Below are positions 44,961 to 56,000 of a DNA stretch of 64,000 nt, piece by piece. The notes below the pieces were generated by a model. That model searched no databases. It was not told the DNA's origin and saw only the letters and a list, made by a program, of their open reading frames with translations. The stretch lies in contig NC_084936.1 of NCBI RefSeq assembly GCF_958298935.1, positions 2,797,501-2,861,500 on the forward strand, read 5' to 3'. Position 1 is the stretch's first letter. Each line of letters begins with the position of its first letter. The DNA comes from Phragmites australis. Its lineage: Eukaryota > Streptophyta > Magnoliopsida > Poales > Poaceae. The translations under genes were made by a program, and so were the position numbers.

Positions 44961-45284
44961 CCTCCGCAGAAATGCCCCATGATTGGCAATGTTTCCATAC
45001 ATCATCCCTGGTTCTAACAATTGCAAAATCAACTTGTCAAACATCTACAATTTTTAGTACAAATTGCAATAAGAATGCATGCATGTAGAGAATGGTTACT
45101 ACTCACCAATCTATAGCACAAATTAGTTAGCTGGATTATTTCTTTCGCCCCCAAGTTGTTAGTTGTTACTCATTTGTGTGATGAACTTGTAATTTGTTAA
45201 CCTTTTTATCGTGCTATGATGATGATGAAACCTGAACTTATTCCTCTCTTCTCTAATAAAAGGACAGAGCTCCTACCAAACCTT

Positions 45285-45950
45285 TCAGAACAAGATGTGC
45301 TTGTGGTGAAATAAGATTCTTACCATATCATCACCTTCGGTAGCAAGACCATTGTCATCTCTGAGCATCATGTTCTCCTCCTTGATCAACGCACACCTCT
45401 CCAGCACCAAGTGCAACTTAGTCCGGATGTTGTTCAACTCCCTCTCGAGCATAGCGGCCCTGTCCGCCATGGAAACCAATTGCTACAGATTCAACCACAA
45501 ATCCAATCAAAACTCAGCCATTGATCATCAATGTTGTGAATGAAACATTTGTTTTGTTTTTCAACCGACCTTTCGGGCCCTCACCAGACTGGTGCTCTTG
45601 TCCCTAACTGCTCTTTGGTCATCACAACCTAGGGCATGTTCCTTTCCATGGGACAAGCATGAGGAAGCGAGAGCATCCATACCCTGGCACAGGATTACCT
45701 GCATCAAATGTGAGCAGTTTGGACTCCAAACCTTGTGCGTGTTTCTGGTGCTCTTCAGGTTGGTGATATTGCTGACCTCCAGTGAGGCCTGAATGACCCT
45801 CATCCCCCTGACGCAACTTCTCATCTGTAGCAGCTCCTTGTTCATCATCACCTTCTTCTCTAGTGGCTTAGGAAGAAGAACACGAGGAAGCGAGAGCATC
45901 CACATCCTAGAAGGCACAGGATCATAGGCAGCTGGCGAACTCGCCATGGT
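45285..45950 (-). pseudogene. Captured gene piece, coiled-coil protein
   Basis: The ORF at 45945-45561 starts MASSPAAYDPVPSRMWMLSL and continues with VMMNKELLQMRSCVRGMRVI, then changes frame; the exon at 45465-45330 reads MADRAAMLERELNNIRTKLH and VLERCALIKEENMML, a clear coiled coil. They look like two exons of one host gene captured by the Helitron. The parent gene is not identified. Confidence 0.4.
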
Positions 45951-46772
45951 GTGGGTGCTGAAAGGGGAAGCCAAGTGACAGGAACAATCCATAAAAAGGA
46001 GACACTTTCAGATCTCCCTTGATAGAATTCGACCACCCGCGGACCTCAAACACCCAATCTTGCATCAAATGGCCAGCCACAAAAAAATTTATCAAGAAAA
46101 AAGATTTGGGGGAGGGCAGGGAGGGACTGTGTACCACACCATCGATGGAGAGTGAGTTGACGGGCAGGTTGCAGATGGTGATGACGGCAACGACGTCGGC
46201 TCCCACCTCCAACTCATGGCTTGCCTAGCTACTTGAGGTCCCGGGAGACAGCGAGGTGGCGCACGCGAGCTCTCTAGGAGGAGGCAGTAGCGCTCGATGT
46301 GGCGCGCAGCGGCGAGGGAACGGAGCGCCGTGGCGGGCCTAGAACGGGGCTGGAGACGCCGTCCATCACAGGACCTAAGGGTGAATGAACAGTGGATGTC
46401 CCTCCTAGGCGATGAGTGCATGGTGGAGGCGCACCGACCGCCGAGGCATGTAACGGAGTTTATCTCCAACATATCTAGAGACAGGGCATGAAGCCGTGGG
46501 GGTGGGCGGCCGGGGGAGGGTGCGGCGAGGAGGAACATGGGGAGGGGGGAGACGGCCCAAGAGATGGCCGGGCCGCCAGATTGGGTAGGTAGGACAACGT
46601 CGGGGATCATGTGGGCCTCAACGCGTGAGGGGAACTGATAGACGAAGGGGCAGGTGGGCGGACGGACAAAGGAGCGGGCTAACGTGGCCCCTATGTGAGA
46701 GAGGGGATGGGGTGGGCTAGGGACTCATGAGTCCCATGCGGGACTCTTTTGGTACTTTTTAAGTAGTAGAGA

Positions 46773-47285
46773 AGAGTTAGCCACACTGGTTTGAGCCCGA
46801 ACGGGTGTGGTGCTCGAAGGCACTCTCTATCAACTGAGAAAGCGCTCAGTCCTTTTTTTTTGGCATTTTACCTTACAATTAATTCACGTTGTTTATGGGT
46901 TAGAAAGGAAATATTGAGTATCAAGAATACCAACAAAGTTCACAAACATGGAGAACAAAGCGCATGCGTGGGATTCGCTACGTGAGGATAGGTCTCTAAT
47001 ATCTTTTAGACGTGTGATAGAGCGCACTTACGTGGATGTGTGGTCGTGCGTGCGGTGTGTGTGCGTGTGTATCCGACTTGTACTTAAAAAATACAAACAT
47101 GGCAATGTACTACAACTGAAAGGATTTCAATGATCAGCTAAGTGTTTGCACACTTTAATTCATTCTATTATTATCTGATCAAATTAGACAACTCTACTGG
47201 TTTGGCAGTTGCTACAGCTAGCAGGGCATGGAACTAATAAAGCAAGTATTCAATATAACCTTGCTAGCTGCTATCCATGTCCCCA
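46773..47285. other. 3' flank of PMEI C, no gene seen
   Basis: No feature recognised between the Helitron 5' end and the PMEI C stop codon. Confidence 0.55.
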
Positions 47286-47876
47286 TTACTGAACGCCATG
47301 ACCAAGCAACCTGCCAAGAAAGTAGGCCAGCACGGCCTTATTCCGGTCGACCAGATTCATGGCGTACAGCGGCGACGATGGCAGCTTCATCAGCCTGTCC
47401 CTGCAGCGCTCCAGCTGCGCGATGCCGTCCCTGTACACCTGCCCGAGCTCCTCCCCGAACCGGCAGCCGATCAGCGCGGCGGCAACGCCCTCCATGGTGA
47501 CGCCTGCCTCGCGGTACGCCTCCACGCAGAGAGCGTACGCGTCCCTCTCGTCGCCTGTCAGCGACCCGTTGCCGCGCAGTAAGTCGCCGGCGGCGCTCGC
47601 GGTGTCGTCGTAGGACGCGAGGGCGCGCTTGACCGCCACGAGCGCGTACAGGTCGACGCCGTTGCACGGGTAGGCGACGTCCCGCAAGGCGTCCTTGCAG
47701 AGCTCGTACATGAGCAGCGTGCCGGTCGCCTTCCGGCACGCGTCCTCCACGGTGATGGACGGGAGGTTAGGGCATGCGGCCGGAATGTGGCAGTTGAGCG
47801 CGGAGACGAAGGCGAGGTGGAGGAGGAAGACGACGGAGGCCTTCATGGTCATCAGTTGGAGCCTTGGAGAGGTCAT
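47286..47876 (-). CDS. PMEI / invertase inhibitor, copy C
   Basis: An intact single-exon inhibitor gene. From the ATG at 47876 it has 196 residues; in-frame ATGs also lie at 47933, 47903, 47852 and 47846. The TATA box at 47944-47950 would place transcription start near 47912-47918, which rules out 47933. The signal peptide core is MKASVVFLLHLAFVSAL. Family cysteines are C47 and C60 (twelve apart), C117 and C158; an N-glycosylation motif NGS is at residue 103. The C-terminus reads AVLAYFLGRLLGHG. It is the most diverged of the four intact copies, with additional Cys29, Cys35 and Cys71. The target enzyme cannot be told from sequence. Confidence 0.9.
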   Translation of the reverse strand: MTSPRLQLMTMKASVVFLLHLAFVSALNCHIPAACPNLPSITVEDACRKATGTLLMYELCKDALRDVAYPCNGVDLYALVAVKRALASYDDTASAAGDLLRGNGSLTGDERDAYALCVEAYREAGVTMEGVAAALIGCRFGEELGQVYRDGIAQLERCRDRLMKLPSSPLYAMNLVDRNKAVLAYFLGRLLGHGVQ

Positions 47877-47943
47877 GATGATTTTGTTGGCAAGCAAGAT
47901 CATTCTACTTGTCTTTTTGAAGGCCAAATGCATTGTACCATTG

Positions 47944-47950
47944 TATATAT
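47944..47950 (-). promoter_or_regulatory. TATA box of PMEI copy C
   Basis: The minus strand reads CCATATATACAA, placing transcription start near 47915. Confidence 0.5.
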
Positions 47951-48139
47951 GGTTAATTATTTTCTTTAAGGAAATTGTGATTATTTGTTAGGCTTTTTCC
48001 ATTGGAATGTGTAAGTTCGATGCCACTCCACTTTTGGAGTTTTTGTTGGTGGTACTTGATGAACCTCTAAATAGAAATGAAAATTTAAGTCAAGTTTTTA
48101 TTGTTTTGCCCTCTCTGGTTAAAAGAAATACAAAACACA

Positions 48140-48740
48140 AGGTTCGTGTCTAGCCTTGTAGGTTCACTTAGTTCTACATTTTTCTTACCATAAATCACAA
48201 GGTGAGAGTGTGTATGTGAATCTAAGACAAACGGTTACTACAAACACAAATCGTATGAAGAAATTTATTAAATCTATTTTAAGTAATGGAGATAAACGTT
48301 GTAGCTTCTCTCTGCTGTTGGGTTTATATATGGTAAGTTTTATTTACAAATATACACGACAACCAATTTAATGGCTGTCTTACAAAATGGAGAAAATTCC
48401 TTTGCGAGTAGTAGGCTAACACCGGGGCATTTACTCCCCTTGGGAGTTGGGAGTACACATGATGCCTAGCGTTGTATCCAAATTATGTACTGTTTCTATC
48501 TTTAATACAAAGATGCCTATTTCTCCTGTGTATTCGGAAAAAATAACAAAATTAAGAAGAAAAAAACAACACCACCAACTTAATGACTTCCATACAAAAT
48601 GGAGATCGACATCTGTTCAAAGTTAATTCAAATTTGAAATGAGATCTCTTCCAACAGTATTTTGGATTTTTGAGAAGTGGGAAATGCAACCGACAGAGTG
48701 GAGCACGCCTACTAAGGGGTGAAGTTCTTGATATACTTCC
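48140..48740. repeat. Diverged ~0.55-kb direct duplication, copy 1
   Basis: Shares in order CCTTGTAGGTTCACTT, ACAAGGTGAGAGTG, GGTTACTACAAA, TAAGTTTTATTT, AATTTAATGGCT and GAGTGGAGCACGCC-like words with 49450-49945. No gene seen. Confidence 0.65.
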
Positions 48741-48944
48741 TCCTCTTCATCTCTCCCTTTATTACTCGCCACAAAGCGGGACTTAGTGGCTGATCTCCCA
48801 ACCGCAACATGTGTCATGTATTTGTCCCTACGTGCAACAGTTAGTCATTATAAAACTCATGATTTACCTTTGAAAAATAAATTGTCTGTTTCATAGAGAT
48901 AGAATCCAATCAACAAAACAATTGCGAAAGATGTGACCAGGTAG

Positions 48945-49205
48945 TGAATGGTGTTGGTTTTGTGGTCAAGCTGAAACTGTGAACACATCATGTTTACATG
49001 TCCAATTTCCAGATTCTTCTGGTGTTTGCTAAGAGATGCTTTTGGCTGGTTGGCCCTACCCATTAATCTTCAACATTTCAAAGAAGTTATCTTAGAAAGA
49101 GGAGGGCATAAATCCAATAAAAGATGGATCGATCTTTTTGTTGGGTATTACAGTTGGACAATTTGGCTTAATAGAAATTTTTTGTTTTCAAGAATATTGT
49201 TGTAG
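48945..49205 (+). pseudogene. LINE reverse transcriptase C-terminal fragment (zf-RVT)
   Basis: The plus strand reads WFCGQAETVN, then after a frame break MFTCPISRFFWCLLRDAFGW, GGHKSNKRWIDLFVGYYSW and TIWLNRNFLF. This matches the zf-RVT region at the end of plant LINE ORF2 proteins (consensus CGxxETxxHLFFxCPxAxxxW and WxxWxxRN). One frame break and a truncated 5' part show that it is dead. It sits between the two diverged copies of a direct duplication. Confidence 0.75.
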
Positions 49206-49449
49206 CTTCCCTGTAAGCGGTGGCTTGAAGGATGGTGTCCTTCATGCAGAGGTGGAAAGCTGCTGGCAAAGGAGGATTAACGTATTCATGTGGAGACGAT
49301 GATATCGAAGATAAAAAATGACCTGCTTCTGTGCTCGTCTTGTAGTCCCAGTCTTCCGGCTAGAATTGGCTAAAGCATGCCGCTGTAGGAGCAAATTTAA
49401 AAAGTGAACAGGTAAAAAGAAGAGTAAATTAGTTAATGACTTCATGTTT

Positions 49450-49945
49450 ATCCTTGTAGGTTCACTTCGCCCTGCATTTTGCTTATCCTAAAACACAAGG
49501 TGGGAGTGCGTACATGAATTTAAAACAAAGGTTACTACAAATAAATTTACCACAAGGTAGAAATTAGTTTGAGTTTTACAATTTATATAAATATTTTTTA
49601 AGATACTAAGATAAATTAGTTATATTTTTATCTCCAGTGGGATATCTGATAAGTTTTATTTGCAAGCATGCACAACAACACAAGCAATTAATGAGTACCA
49701 TAGAATTAATAGGTTTTATTTATACATGACAACATAACCAATTTAATGACTTACATACAAACCGGAGAAAACATCACCAATTTTAATAACTTCATACGAA
49801 ATGGAGGAAGTCAAAATTGAACGTAGGTTTCTTCCTAATTCACAATATTTTGGGTTTTTTACACATCGGGAAAACGGGATATGTCACAGATAGAGTGGGA
49901 CGCCCACTTCAGGGGAGAGATTCTTCATATCCTCCTCCCCCGCGT
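49450..49945. repeat. Diverged ~0.55-kb direct duplication, copy 2
   Basis: Partner of 48140-48740 in the same orientation; both copies end with the phrase GGGACGCCCAC / GGAGCACGCCTAC and a TCTTGATATACTTCCTCCTC-like tail. Confidence 0.65.
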
Positions 49946-50175
49946 GGTTTACTTGCAACAGGCAGTTATAATAGAGGTCAGGACACAATTACATTACTAA
50001 CAAATAAGTAGTTCCTAAAAGAAAAAGCTTGGAGCATCTGGTCGTCAGATATTGGCAGCAAGAGGACCAAAGAAAACATGGAACGAAATGAGGCACACTG
50101 TAATAAATATAAAAGCAATGCCGCCACAGCAGCAGATTGTAAAGATGGCACCAGTGCGTCTGAACCAGTGTCTAA

Positions 50176-50469
50176 AAGGCATGTTTGGTTGGACGGAGGT
50201 ATTTTCAAAAAGCTGCTTTTAAAAGTTGCTGTTGAAAAATTGTTTTTAAATTAGTTTTTGATATGAATAAATATATAATATATATAATACTCTTCAGAGC
50301 ATTATCTTTTATAAGCTATAAAAGCTCCTTTTCAGCTTCTAGCTTCTAAGTAATAACGACTGTTTTTGTCAGCTTTTGCTTCTTATAAACTATTTTTAAA
50401 AATAAAATATTTAATTTAGCTTTCTACTTCTAGTGGCAAAAGCGAGTAGAAACTGAACTAAACAAGCCC
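50176..50469. mobile_element. Tourist-like MITE, 294 bp
   Basis: The ends are AGGCATGTTTGGTTGG and, reversed, GGGCTTGTTTAGTTCAG. The target duplication is TAA (50173-50175 and 50470-50472). The interior has the AGCTTTTGCTTCT / AAGCAGCTTTTA words usual in grass MITEs of this kind. Confidence 0.8.
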
Positions 50470-50545
50470 TAAGTTAAATCATTTTATTCGTCTAGATTTG
50501 CAAGTTTACAGTACATCACACGGATTTCCTGACTTGCTTGAGGTC

Positions 50546-50710
50546 CTGTTTTTCAGAGCTCAACTCCAGTTTTTGTAAGTTACTCCGCAAATCCACAGTG
50601 GAGCATCCTTTTGATAGTTCCACCAATTTACAGTACTGCGAGAGCCTCAACTCCATTGAGTTGGCTTCTTCAAAAAAAAAAACTTGGAGTTTAGGTGTTG
50701 GGCAGGGCTC
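50546..50710. mobile_element. MITE with GGTCCTGTTT-type ends
   Basis: The left side reads GGTCCTGTTTTTCAGAGCTC and the right side, reversed, GAGCCCTGCCCAACACC with AACTCCAAG further in, an imperfect inverted pair around ACTCCA words. The target duplication is unclear. Confidence 0.5.
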
Positions 50711-50928
50711 TACGTAGATTCGAGGTGGACTTGAGAGCTAAAACTCTGTCAAACGTAATCTTAAACTGCAAAGTCCAAGAGCTAAAATATATTGTTTCTC
50801 AAGATCAACGTGATTATGGTCGTAACTTGGAGTTATATATATATGGCAAGTCTATTCTACGTCTAGACATAGAACAGACTTGTGTTGTGCTACTGCGGTT
50901 GACCGAGCCAAAATCTTCTCGCGCGTGC

Positions 50929-51231
50929 ATGAGCTTCTTCGCGGTGTGCGACGGCCACGGTAGGGGCGCGGGTGGCGGAGGAGTGCAGGGAGTGGAAGCA
51001 CATGGTGCTCGCGGAGGTGGTGGGCCTGCGCCAGCGTGTCAGGAGCGATGTGCACTGGAAGGAGGTGATGGCGGCCAGCATCACCAGGGTGGACAGCAAG
51101 GTCACCGATGGCTTCTCCCAGGCCAAGACCGACGTCTACCCTGAGTCATCCTTCCTAATCATGAGCTCCACTGCGAGCTCACCTTGCTCTTCCGCGGTGG
51201 CGTCGCAGGACCACTCTCCATTGACCATAAG
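50929..51231 (+). pseudogene. Protein phosphatase 2C fragment (clade A-like)
   Basis: The plus strand starts within the PP2C metal-binding motif, SFFAVCDGHG, then (after a frame break) ARVAEECREWKHMVLAEVVG, VHWKEVMAASITRVDSKV, and in another frame CELTLLFRGGVAGPLSIDHK. In intact PP2C proteins CELTL and RGGVAVPLS are separated by the GDSRAV block, which is missing here. The last codon abuts GT (AAG|GTATCG), matching a common intron site after SxDHK in clade A genes. It lacks the N-terminus and everything after this exon and has at least two frame breaks. Confidence 0.8.
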
Positions 51232-51655
51232 GTATCGATCTTCGTCTCAACAATGGTATCTACTCAACCACCTTAGATTATTGTTTAATAAGTAGATAAA
51301 TTAATATCTAATGCTAGATTGCAAGTATCCCCATATGAGATCAGTACTCTACTACCTTTGATTGTTGTTTAATTTAGATGGGTAGGATCGTTATACAGTT
51401 GCAACATGGTAGATATTTAGTTACGATTTATGCTATACTGTAGTTACAACTTGGGCCTAACGCAATTGCAATCACTTTTGCATTACTCCCAAATTACGAC
51501 TAAGAAAAATAATTAGTTACAATGGCACATATAGTTGAGTTACGATCATATGACAGATACAATTACGACTAGATTAGGTATTGAGTTACGACCATATATA
51601 TTTGTAGTAACTGACCTATAGTAACGGATGATGACGTAACAATGAACTACAATAC

Positions 51656-51657
<2 letters not shown>

Positions 51658-51712
<55 letters not shown>
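51658..51712. repeat. (TA)n microsatellite
   Basis: About 27 uninterrupted TA units. Confidence 0.97.
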
Positions 51713-51715
<3 letters not shown>

Positions 51716-51829
51716 TACATCCTAACGGTGAGTAGTTTAATTTCCACTGTGAATACAACTCTGGTTTATTACGATAGCTCAAACTACTTGCTATATATAT
51801 ATTTGCCGCAGGCCCGTGGTAGCCCCTGC

Positions 51830-52510
51830 GGCTCTCATCACGACTCCTCCGACGGCGCCCCCACAGGACGTCGCAATGCATCCACCAGCTCTGCCCTTGC
51901 CCTCTAGAGAGTCGACGGTGGTTCCGGTCCCCGTGGCACCGGTTGAGGAGTCCGTGCCGGCCCTAACTTGCACACTCTGGTCAGTCGCATCCCCGCTTCT
52001 ATTCGCAAACTGGTTGAAGAGAAGGAAGTGGTGGTCAGCAGGTGTGGCGAGCTGGAGAAATAGCTGGCCCAAGAAAGGGAGGTATGGTGCCTGCTGCAGC
52101 AAAGGTGTGGCAAGCTCCAGCGGGAGAAGGCTGCGCTTTCCATCAAACACTCCGCGCTTTCTGCTGAGCACTCCCAACTCAAGGAGGACGAACGCATTGC
52201 CCTCAGCATTCTCCAGAATGCCTTCAAGGCACTGGCGGATCCCCTGGGGAGCCTTGGGCTGGGAGCTACCGAGCCGAAGGACAACCACACAACTCGAGCC
52301 TGGGCCTACGCCATCAGGGTCCTGGTGGAAAATTTTTCTGAGCTCTCAGCCACCCTGGCGATGAGGGGTGTAGAGGACGTGACGCATGCGGTGAGGTTGA
52401 TTGCGGAGTACATTTTTTGGTGCTACCGCAGTCGCGACCTCGACTTCAACCTGGACCTTATCCGGGAGGGAGCCATGATCGCCAGGCCCAAAGTTGATGA
52501 GAGGTTGTAG
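51830..52510 (+). pseudogene. Transposase_28-like gypsy-type TE protein, C-terminal part
   Basis: In one plus-strand frame a coiled coil runs from LVEEKEVVVSRCGELEK through LLQQRCGKLQREKAALSIKH and SAEHSQLKEDERIALSIL, and the tail reads YIFWCYRSRDLDFNLDLIRE. This matches the coiled coil and the YFRSRDPxFNLDL-type end of the grass putative gypsy-type transposon proteins. A TAG follows GELEK. The N-terminal domain is missing. The frame ends at 52508-52510. Confidence 0.55.
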
Positions 52511-53635
52511 GTGGCCTCGAGCAAAGGATTCGCGAGGCCGTCGGCGACCACATTTTTTAGGTCGGGGTCTCCGACGCCTGCCTTGCCCTCCTGCTGCATC
52601 CGCGCCTGCTTCCCCGACCTGGACCTCTTATCGGTAGTCGGTGCAAGTTTTAAAGGCACTTGGATGACCACAAAGGAGCTCGGCGCATGTGTTGACTCAT
52701 TTTTGTATGATGTTCGTTCCTGCCTTTGGACCGTCTGGTTCGATGCACTTAGGGGTATTTTTGGTCCTAGGAGTATAGTCTAGGGGTCTTCTAGAGCCAG
52801 TCCCCGGGTCTCATTCGAGTGGTCGCTTTGTAACGATGGATACTTGTCTTTATGTGGATTTTTTCTGTGCTTGGGCGGCGAGTAGCCTCAGAGTGCTCAT
52901 AATGCCTAGGGAGGATCGCATCAACCCGCTCGCTAGCTAGGTCCCGGCACTAAGGATGACCTTTAGCTCGGCAAGTATTTTGGTGGTGACCAGCGCTCAA
53001 CCCGAGTTAGAGCTTGTGGCATTGTGGTCGTTAATCCTCGGGCGTCATCCCCCTAGCAGCGTGCGAGCGGTCAATTTTGGATCTCGTCCCATCAATCATG
53101 AGCAAGTGGGCTAAACAGACCTAGCTACAAGAAAATAAATACATATTCTAATAGTTCTAGCCCCTAACTGTCTGGTCGGCGGAAGAAATTACCAACCAGG
53201 CGATCAAGTTCTTGAAACGGAAATGCTTACAATTTGGTGAGAGGTCGCGTTTATCCGTGAAGTCTTGCAACACAGAAAGCTTGGTTTCTTGGATTTGAAA
53301 ACACTTACAAGTCAGGTCCACGCTCGTCTGGGAGGTCCTGCAAAATAGAAAATAGGCTCGTCGTCAAGCAGCCTTATACACAGGATTAGCGTTTCACGGG
53401 TTGTGTAATTTGTGACCGACCACCCTGGCTAAGCAGACCCTATCAGGCCAGGGAACTATAGGTCGCTTTTGGGCACCCCTTCCTCCCCGGGAGGAGCCTA
53501 TTACAACCTGCCTAGCCTTGGACTGAACCCAAGTCAATGTCGCTCATGACCAGTGCTCTTCCAGCACCTAGAGGTCGCGGCGGCGCCTGAGGCCTTGTTG
53601 GGACCAGGCTGCTCGAGCCTTAGAGCATGTTCGCA
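52511..53635. other. Retroelement-like spacer, no domain seen
   Basis: Sequence style (CGCTCGCTAGCTAGGTCC, GTCATCCCCCTAGC) continues like the 3' part of a retroelement, but no enzyme motif was found. Confidence 0.4.
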
Positions 53636-53639
53636 GAAC

Positions 53640-54400
53640 ACTTCGCCCGAGTTTTTATCTTCGTCCTCACATAGCCACTTGGTCAGGCCTGGATGGCTGG
53701 CTGTTCAAGGCAGCCAGCATGCGATTCCCAACTAGCAAATCTAGTTATATTGTCTGATTTTATGTGACTTGGATTGCTAAGTCGCACTACTAGTGCTCGT
53801 ATGGACCTTAATCGCTGCTGTGGCGGTGATCTCCCTAACAGGCTCGAGTTTGATCCACTTCGTGGACTTGTCGACTGCCACGTACAGGAATTTAAAACCG
53901 CCTGGAGCTTTATGGAACGGTTCCACGATGTCGAGCCCCCAGGAAATGAAAGGTCGAGCGAGTGGTATGGTTTGCAGTGCCTAGGCTGGTAGGTTAGCAT
54001 TTCAGCCGTGGTACTGGCACGACTCACACCATTTCACCTGCTCGTAACCATCCTGGAGGGTGGTATGAGGTCCGGCCTCTACGTATGCCTCCGAGGATGT
54101 TAGGGCACGTAGTGCTCCCCCCATCCTGAGCGATGTATTTCAGTAAAGAGTCGTTGATCCCTTGGTGGCACAGGCGTCCCTCTACCAAGGAGGATTCTCG
54201 CGGTTTGCCTGCATGACCATTTCTGATGACACATTGTCATTAGGGTCTGCTTGATTTTGAAGGTAGTCAAAGATCTGATCCATCCAGGTCGTACTCGAAC
54301 CGAGCAGGGCAACCACATGATGGCCACCCAAGGTCAATGGCACCAAGGGAAGCGTTGCCTCCAAAGGTGTTACCTCTGGTATTCTGTTTCCTAGCGGAGC
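53640..54400 (-). pseudogene. Ty3/gypsy integrase region, decayed
   Basis: On the minus strand a stretch reads WMDQIFDYLQNQADPNDN, later CESCQYHG, then WGLDIVEPFHKAPGGFKFLY and VAVDKSTKWIKLEPVREIT. These are the linker, zinc-finger and integrase core blocks of Ty3/gypsy polyproteins (usually WGxDxVGPF..APGGxxxLxVAVDxFTKWxE). Stops and frame breaks occur throughout. Catalytic integrity is lost. Confidence 0.8.
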
Positions 54401-55437
54401 ATCCCTTCCACGTTGGCCCGAGACCGCGGTGGGTGGTCATGTGAATCTTTTTCCCAAAGACTCCGATCGGGGCGGGTTCTCAATAAGAGGCCAGACGGAC
54501 AAACCCATTGGCCAAGGAATTAGTCCTTGCAAGGGACGTGCGTGACTTCTTGGACGATGGTGCGTCACTCTAGCTTTCTTACTTCGGAGTGGTATGTTGC
54601 CATCATCTAGTCCGAGTACTGAAAAAACCCTTTGGCGTTAGGGTCATGCCCAGTTGCGAGTCCCTCATTGCTAGTAGGTGTTACTCCTTCCGCACGGGTG
54701 TTGCTCACATTTCAGGTAAGAGGCCCTTATACTCCACAATGCTATTAGTAATTGGAAATACATAATTGACCCATGTACCTGATGATGCAGGGTCCTATGC
54801 TCGTTCATGGTCAGTGGAAGCATGTCTCGCTTAGGGACCAGTACTACGCACGCCTTGAAATCCTACAAGGTAGGACAAAAATTCCCCCTTCCTATCGATG
54901 GGTGATCAGTACCAGGGGAGGAGAGGGTTACCTTTCTGAGGTTCTGGTCCCCAGTGGGAAGTGGTTGTTACCCATGTCAAAAGTGCAAAATGTGGACCCC
55001 TCTATCCGTCCTCGGGTCGAACCTGCCCGAAGAAACAACACCCCTGATTAGTTTCTGGGTACTCTTTTACTTGATCGGATCATACCTAGCCGATAGTTTC
55101 AGTTTGCGTCATAGGGCTGGGTGTTGACCATCCCGACGCGGTGAGCGCTCCTCCGGGTGGGGCTGCCGTTGATGAGGCTGGTTCCCCCGGGACTTGTGGT
55201 CTGTGAGCCCCCATCGGCGCCAGGAACATGGATGCCTCTGGTGCTCTTCATCGAACCTCAAGGCCTTCGGATCCTGATCCAATGTCCTAACTCTAGAACA
55301 TATCGTGTTTGTCTAGGTCGTATCCCATGAAGAACACCTCGCGGCGACTCAGATCCTTTGAGCGGGACTCGTCGGTCGTCGGGAATTCAAATATGGATAG
55401 CCCAAAAGAAATTAACGGCACTTACAAGAACTCAAAA

Positions 55438-56000
55438 ACGCGCCCCCTACCTGGCGTGCCAAATATCGAGGGTAAATCCCGGACAATGATTCCGGAGTAT
55501 GCTAGACAGTGGGAGCGTGATCGTTGTTCCAAGTGTGCCTGTGAAATGTGTGTCTGTTGCTCAAGAACACCAGAGTTATCCAGATTCAAGCCCCCATGGG
55601 GTAATGTCCCTACATCCTATGTATTCTTCCCCTCCTCCTTTTTATACAAAAGATACCCCCTCTTTATATTCCAGGGAAAAAAAGTCTTACAAGTGGCCCT
55701 AACAAAAAGACTCATGCCTGCCTAGAGAAACAATATAACAATCATTACAAGCATACATCGTTATGCCTGCCCTGGGTCCCAACGGCGTCCGTCCCGTCCA
55801 TCGGTCGCACCCCCGTTTGTCGCGCCTGAAGCGCTCGGTCTATCATGTCCTATCGCAGGCTTCCCACGCGCGCCTGTTGCGCCTCCCTGTCAAGTCTACG
55901 AGCTCGTTCCGCAACAATTAATATTTGCGGAACAGGATAAGGTAATTCTACGCCGACCATGCCGCCTCAGCCGGAGTGGACTGCCTAGGGAAAGAAAATG
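55438..56000 (-). mobile_element. Gypsy LTR with primer-binding site (minus strand)
   Basis: On the minus strand the LTR would end near 55464 (CTCGATA), followed directly by TTTGGCACGCCAGGTAGGGG, a primer-binding-site region familiar from grass gypsy elements. The LTR part includes the phrase GGTAAATCCCGGACAATGATT in plus orientation. It suits the orientation of the integrase at 53640-54400, but only 1 kb separates them, so the element has lost most of gag-pol. The other LTR edge was not fixed. Confidence 0.45.

Larger units (their letters stand above)
44068..46772 (-). mobile_element. Non-autonomous Helitron, 2.7 kb
   Basis: On the minus strand the element starts TCTCTACTACTTAAAAAG at 46772 and ends GCACGGGCACTCAACTAG at 44068, followed by T. 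These are the standard 5' and 3' ends of a major grass Helitron group, and the palindrome CGTTGCAACG just inside the 3' end fits its terminal hairpin. No Rep/helicase is present. The interior holds pieces of at least two host genes in the same orientation as the element. The base before the 5' end is T rather than the usual A. Confidence 0.85.

Noticed and set aside
47877..47933. Start of PMEI copy C at 47933
   Set aside because: It lies only about 11 bp from the TATA box, upstream of the likely transcription start.
51546..51881. Minus-strand ORF through the (TA)n run
   Set aside because: It is open only because the dinucleotide repeat encodes alternating Tyr-Ile.
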